Positions 6,677 through 8,455 of a stretch of 8,455 bases of DNA are shown piece by piece. The stretch is from Hyphomicrobiales bacterium (GTDB taxonomy: Bacteria; Pseudomonadota; Alphaproteobacteria; Rhizobiales; JAJFHB01): positions 1-8,455 of the forward strand of contig JAJFHB010000661.1 in the NCBI GenBank assembly GCA_021775795.1, read 5' to 3'. Position 1 is the first letter of the stretch; every line of letters begins with the position of its first letter. The notes under the pieces are model-generated. The model made no database searches and was not told the DNA's origin. It worked only from the letters and a program-made list of their open reading frames with translations. Made by a program: the position numbers and the translations under genes.

Positions 6677-7168
6677 ATGAGCCTTTGTTCCAGGCTTTGC
6701 CTGTTGATCACGCTGATGGCGGTGACGCTGAGCAGCAGTGCACTTGCCAGCCTGGGTACGCTTCAAGCCGACCGTGACTTTCGGGACGAGATTGCGCTCT
6801 GCGAAGTCGCAGAAAGTGCTGCCGAGCAATGCGCCTGCGCCAACATCGCTTTTGCAACGTACAAGTCAGCGGTCCTCGCCGTTCCGTTTGATGCGGACGA
6901 TGATCATTTCTATTTTCACTCTGCCGAGGAACGTGTCGAACACTATGAGGCCGGCTGGATCCACTACGCTGGCCATCTCGCGTGCCTGTCAGGCGATGAA
7001 GGCGCCGTAGAAAGCTCGCTGAAGAGTTTTGCCTTCAGCACTTATGCCGCTGGTTTCGCCACCGCGAAGCCTGCAAGGACCAACGCAAGGGCAATGAGCA
7101 CGGTTGGCGACAAGGGCTCATTTAGGAATATAGCCCCCAAAGACACGCCGACTATGGGCATGACGTAA
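6677..7168 (+). CDS. Small predicted exported cysteine-containing protein, unknown function
   Basis: I do not recognise a family. The 163 residues begin with a classic Sec signal peptide: the hydrophobic run LCLLITLMAVTLSSSALA with cleavage likely after A25. The predicted mature part holds Cys 42, 52, 54 and 103, including CEVAESAAEQCAC, and an acidic-aromatic stretch (FDADDDHFYFHSAEERVEHY), so a disulfide-bonded periplasmic protein is plausible. ATG 6677 is preferred over GTG 6671 because GGAGG (6666-6670) stands 6 bases before 6677 but touches 6671. It follows the RraA frame by 14 bases and is probably co-transcribed. Residues 122-163 run antisense to the end of the EamA gene and use rare-looking codons (AGG, ATA), so this tail may be a recent extension after loss of an earlier stop. 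Confidence 0.7.
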   Translation: MSLCSRLCLLITLMAVTLSSSALASLGTLQADRDFRDEIALCEVAESAAEQCACANIAFATYKSAVLAVPFDADDDHFYFHSAEERVEHYEAGWIHYAGHLACLSGDEGAVESSLKSFAFSTYAAGFATAKPARTNARAMSTVGDKGSFRNIAPKDTPTMGMT

Positions 7169-7944
7169 CTTCCCATGGCCATGAAGTTCTGCCCGACGCT
7201 GAGGACGAGATGATAGCGCAGAAGATATCCAACGCCGGTCACGCAAACACCGAGATAGAGAATTGCCAGGGCACCGGTAAGTGTCAGATTGTCGAGCGAT
7301 GGGGTTTCGAAGATAAATACGATGGGCGTCAGAATGACGGCCGAGATCATCATGTTGCCCGTGGCGATTGCTTCCTTGGGGGTTGAGCGAACTTTGCGAA
7401 CCATGGATGTTGCCAGGACGTAGGAAAAGATAACCGCCAGCATGGCGAGGTCGCCCAGCAGGCTGGTAGAAAAGCCAGCGAAGACTTCTGTGCCTATAAT
7501 AAGCACAAGACCACAAAATCCCGTCAGCATGCCGGCGAGTTTTCGCATTGTAAAACGATCATCAGACGTCGTTACATGGGTGACGAACAGGGTCAGCAGG
7601 GGGCCCATACCCATGATCAGAGCGGCAACGCCTGTGTCGATGTGCTGACCTGCCCAGTTGATCAGAAAAAACGGGATGACCGTGTTCATGATGCTCATGG
7701 CTATGAGCAGCATCCAGTCGCGGCGGTCTGAAGAAAAGCGGGCGCCACGCCACCACATGTAAAGTGCCAGCGGCACAAAGGCCGTGAACACCCGCAAATA
7801 GCCGAGCAGCAGAGGTCCGACTTCAAAGACGCAGAGTTTTATTGCGATGAAGGCTGAGCCCCAGATAGTCCCGAGCAGGATGACGAGAAGCGCGTCACTT
7901 GTTCGGGGTTTTCTCAGTTTGCGGCTGGAAAGTGTGACATCCAT
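7042..7944 (-). CDS. EamA/DMT-superfamily inner-membrane transporter
   Basis: The 300-residue product fits the drug/metabolite transporter superfamily: two EamA repeats of about five membrane segments each. The first begins with LLVILLGTIWGSAFIAIKLC (19-38), where WGSAF is the usual opening motif; the second covers about 161-298. The repeat-end signature appears as PIVGVSLGAIFLNEPLSPTV (263-282), with the family's typical glutamate, followed by the last hydrophobic helix. Such proteins export amino acids, metabolites or drugs across the inner membrane; the substrate cannot be told. The ATG at 7944 has only a weak ribosome binding site. The gene is convergent with, and overlaps by 127 bases, the small exported protein gene, with no terminator between them, and is divergent from the 58-residue peptide gene. 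Confidence 0.93.
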   Translation of the reverse strand: MDVTLSSRKLRKPRTSDALLVILLGTIWGSAFIAIKLCVFEVGPLLLGYLRVFTAFVPLALYMWWRGARFSSDRRDWMLLIAMSIMNTVIPFFLINWAGQHIDTGVAALIMGMGPLLTLFVTHVTTSDDRFTMRKLAGMLTGFCGLVLIIGTEVFAGFSTSLLGDLAMLAVIFSYVLATSMVRKVRSTPKEAIATGNMMISAVILTPIVFIFETPSLDNLTLTGALAILYLGVCVTGVGYLLRYHLVLSVGQNFMAMGSYVMPIVGVSLGAIFLNEPLSPTVLIALALVLAGFAVAKPAA

Positions 7945-8017
7945 GGCTGCACTTGTAGCGTGAATTGTGTTGCCTGTTAATGAAAGCAGTTGTGAATGCC
8001 CAAGGCCACCGCAACCG

Positions 8018-8026
8018 TGTTACACT
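8018..8026 (+). promoter_or_regulatory. Extended -10 promoter candidate for the 58-residue peptide gene
   Basis: TGTTACACT combines the TG of an extended -10 with a TACACT hexamer. No good -35 stands 17 bases upstream. Transcription would start near 8033 and give a leader of about 50 bases containing a small stem CTCG (8037-8040) / CGAG (8046-8049). Confidence 0.3.
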
Positions 8027-8084
8027 GGGGACGGTGCTCGTGAATCGAGTGCTGTTGATAGACAAACCATGTGGAGGATACGAC

Positions 8085-8261
8085 ATGAAGAGCTTCAAAG
8101 CGGGCCTTGCTGCGATTGCCGTTGCTGGTTTGATGATGGCGCCTGTTAGTGCTTCCGCCGATCCGGTAACTGACGGCGTGGAAACTGTTGGCTGTGGAAT
8201 TGTGACGATCATCACGTTTCCAATCAAGATTTTGACAGGCGGAGAGCCTGGCTGCCAGTAA
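8085..8261 (+). CDS. 58-residue predicted secreted peptide, unknown function
   Basis: The start is well fixed: GGAGGA (8073-8078) lies 6 bases before the ATG, and a signal peptide begins there (MKSFKAGLAAIAVAGLMMAP, then VSASA), with cleavage likely after A25. The predicted mature part is only about 33 residues: it starts DPVTDGVETVGCG, passes through a hydrophobic IVTIITFPIKIL and ends TGGEPGCQ. C37 and C57 could form one disulfide. A strong terminator follows 52 bases after the stop, so the gene is probably its own transcription unit. I know no family for it. A small periplasmic or membrane-associated peptide is a fair description; a bacteriocin or toxin role would be speculation, with no immunity or export gene beside it. 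Confidence 0.75.
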   Translation: MKSFKAGLAAIAVAGLMMAPVSASADPVTDGVETVGCGIVTIITFPIKILTGGEPGCQ

Positions 8262-8312
8262 GGATTGCGTTGACCCAGGCCCCTGCAAAGGCAGTGGCCG
8301 TGCGACTAATCC

Positions 8313-8351
8313 GACAGGGGCGTGTCAGTGATGACGCGCCCCGTCTTTCTT
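8313..8351 (+). terminator. Rho-independent terminator after the 58-residue peptide gene
   Basis: GGGGCGTGTCA (8317-8327) pairs with TGACGCGCCCC (8332-8342) over 11 positions with one G-U pair and a GTGA loop. GAC (8313-8315) and GTC (8343-8345) extend the stem past a single bulged A. TTTCTT (8346-8351) supplies the U-rich tail. Confidence 0.8.
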
Positions 8352-8383
8352 AAGAGAATGCGTATCAGCAACAGGTGTGTCCA

Positions 8384-8455
8384 ATGACACCGTTTCACGA
8401 CCTGATGACGCGGATGACACAGTCTGCCGTCCGCGGAGATGGTGCAGCTGTTGCT
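8384..8455 (+). CDS. Start of a further gene, cut by the window edge (possibly SnoaL/NTF2-like)
   Basis: An ATG at 8384 opens a frame of 24 codons that runs to the last base without a stop. AGG (8373-8375) stands 8 bases upstream as a modest ribosome binding site, and the frame begins 32 bases after the terminator. The visible residues (MTPFHDLMTRMTQSAVRGDG, then AAVA) resemble the first helix of NTF2/SnoaL-like proteins, which often carry a GD-x-AAVAAL pattern here, but 24 residues are too few to assign a family. Confidence 0.5.
   Translation, partial: MTPFHDLMTRMTQSAVRGDGAAVA

Noticed and set aside
8358..8387. Nine-codon frame (MRISNRCVQ) ending in an ATGA overlap with the last gene, as a leader peptide
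   Set aside because: No spaced ribosome binding site and no run of codons for one amino acid; the overlap is likely chance.

Overview
The window looks like chromosomal DNA of an alphaproteobacterium, probably of the Hyphomicrobiales (Rhizobiales) type. This rests on the MerR regulator / PaaI thioesterase / isovaleryl-CoA dehydrogenase order, the form of the RraA-like protein and GC-rich codon use; the exact lineage cannot be read from the sequence. No rRNA, tRNA, CRISPR array, transposase or prophage gene was found.

Positions 1-4573 hold five same-strand genes: the 3' end of a MerR-family regulator (probably LiuR-like), a hotdog-fold thioesterase overlapping it by 14 bases, an isovaleryl-CoA dehydrogenase of leucine catabolism, and a tight pair made of a choline-dehydrogenase-like GMC flavoenzyme and a TauD/TfdA-family Fe(II)/2-oxoglutarate dioxygenase. 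The first three fit a leucine/isovalerate module. The carboxylase and hydratase genes that usually follow in liu operons are absent; the oxidoreductase pair stands there instead and probably serves a separate, unidentified oxidation.

Positions 4574-5294 contain no convincing gene. The 3' part of this gap is rich in complementary segments. A 14-base arm at 5110-5123 is perfectly complementary to 5270-5283, next to the ribosome binding site of the following gene, while a second arm at 5251-5264 can pair with the same 3' segment. This is the best candidate in the window for an undescribed element: a two-state mRNA leader, or less likely a small inverted-repeat mobile element.

Positions 5295-7168 hold an odd two-gene unit. 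The first reading frame joins a signal-peptide-bearing, acidic, cysteine-containing segment of no recognised family (about 221 residues, with an internal repeat) in frame to a complete RraA-like protein. A strong internal ribosome binding site lies exactly at the junction, so RraA may also, or only, be made as its own cytosolic protein. The second gene is a small predicted exported protein whose tail runs 127 bases antisense into the next gene.

Positions 7042-8455 hold a minus-strand EamA/DMT-type transporter, a divergent 58-residue predicted secreted peptide with a strong ribosome binding site and a clear Rho-independent terminator, and the first 24 codons of another gene cut by the window edge.
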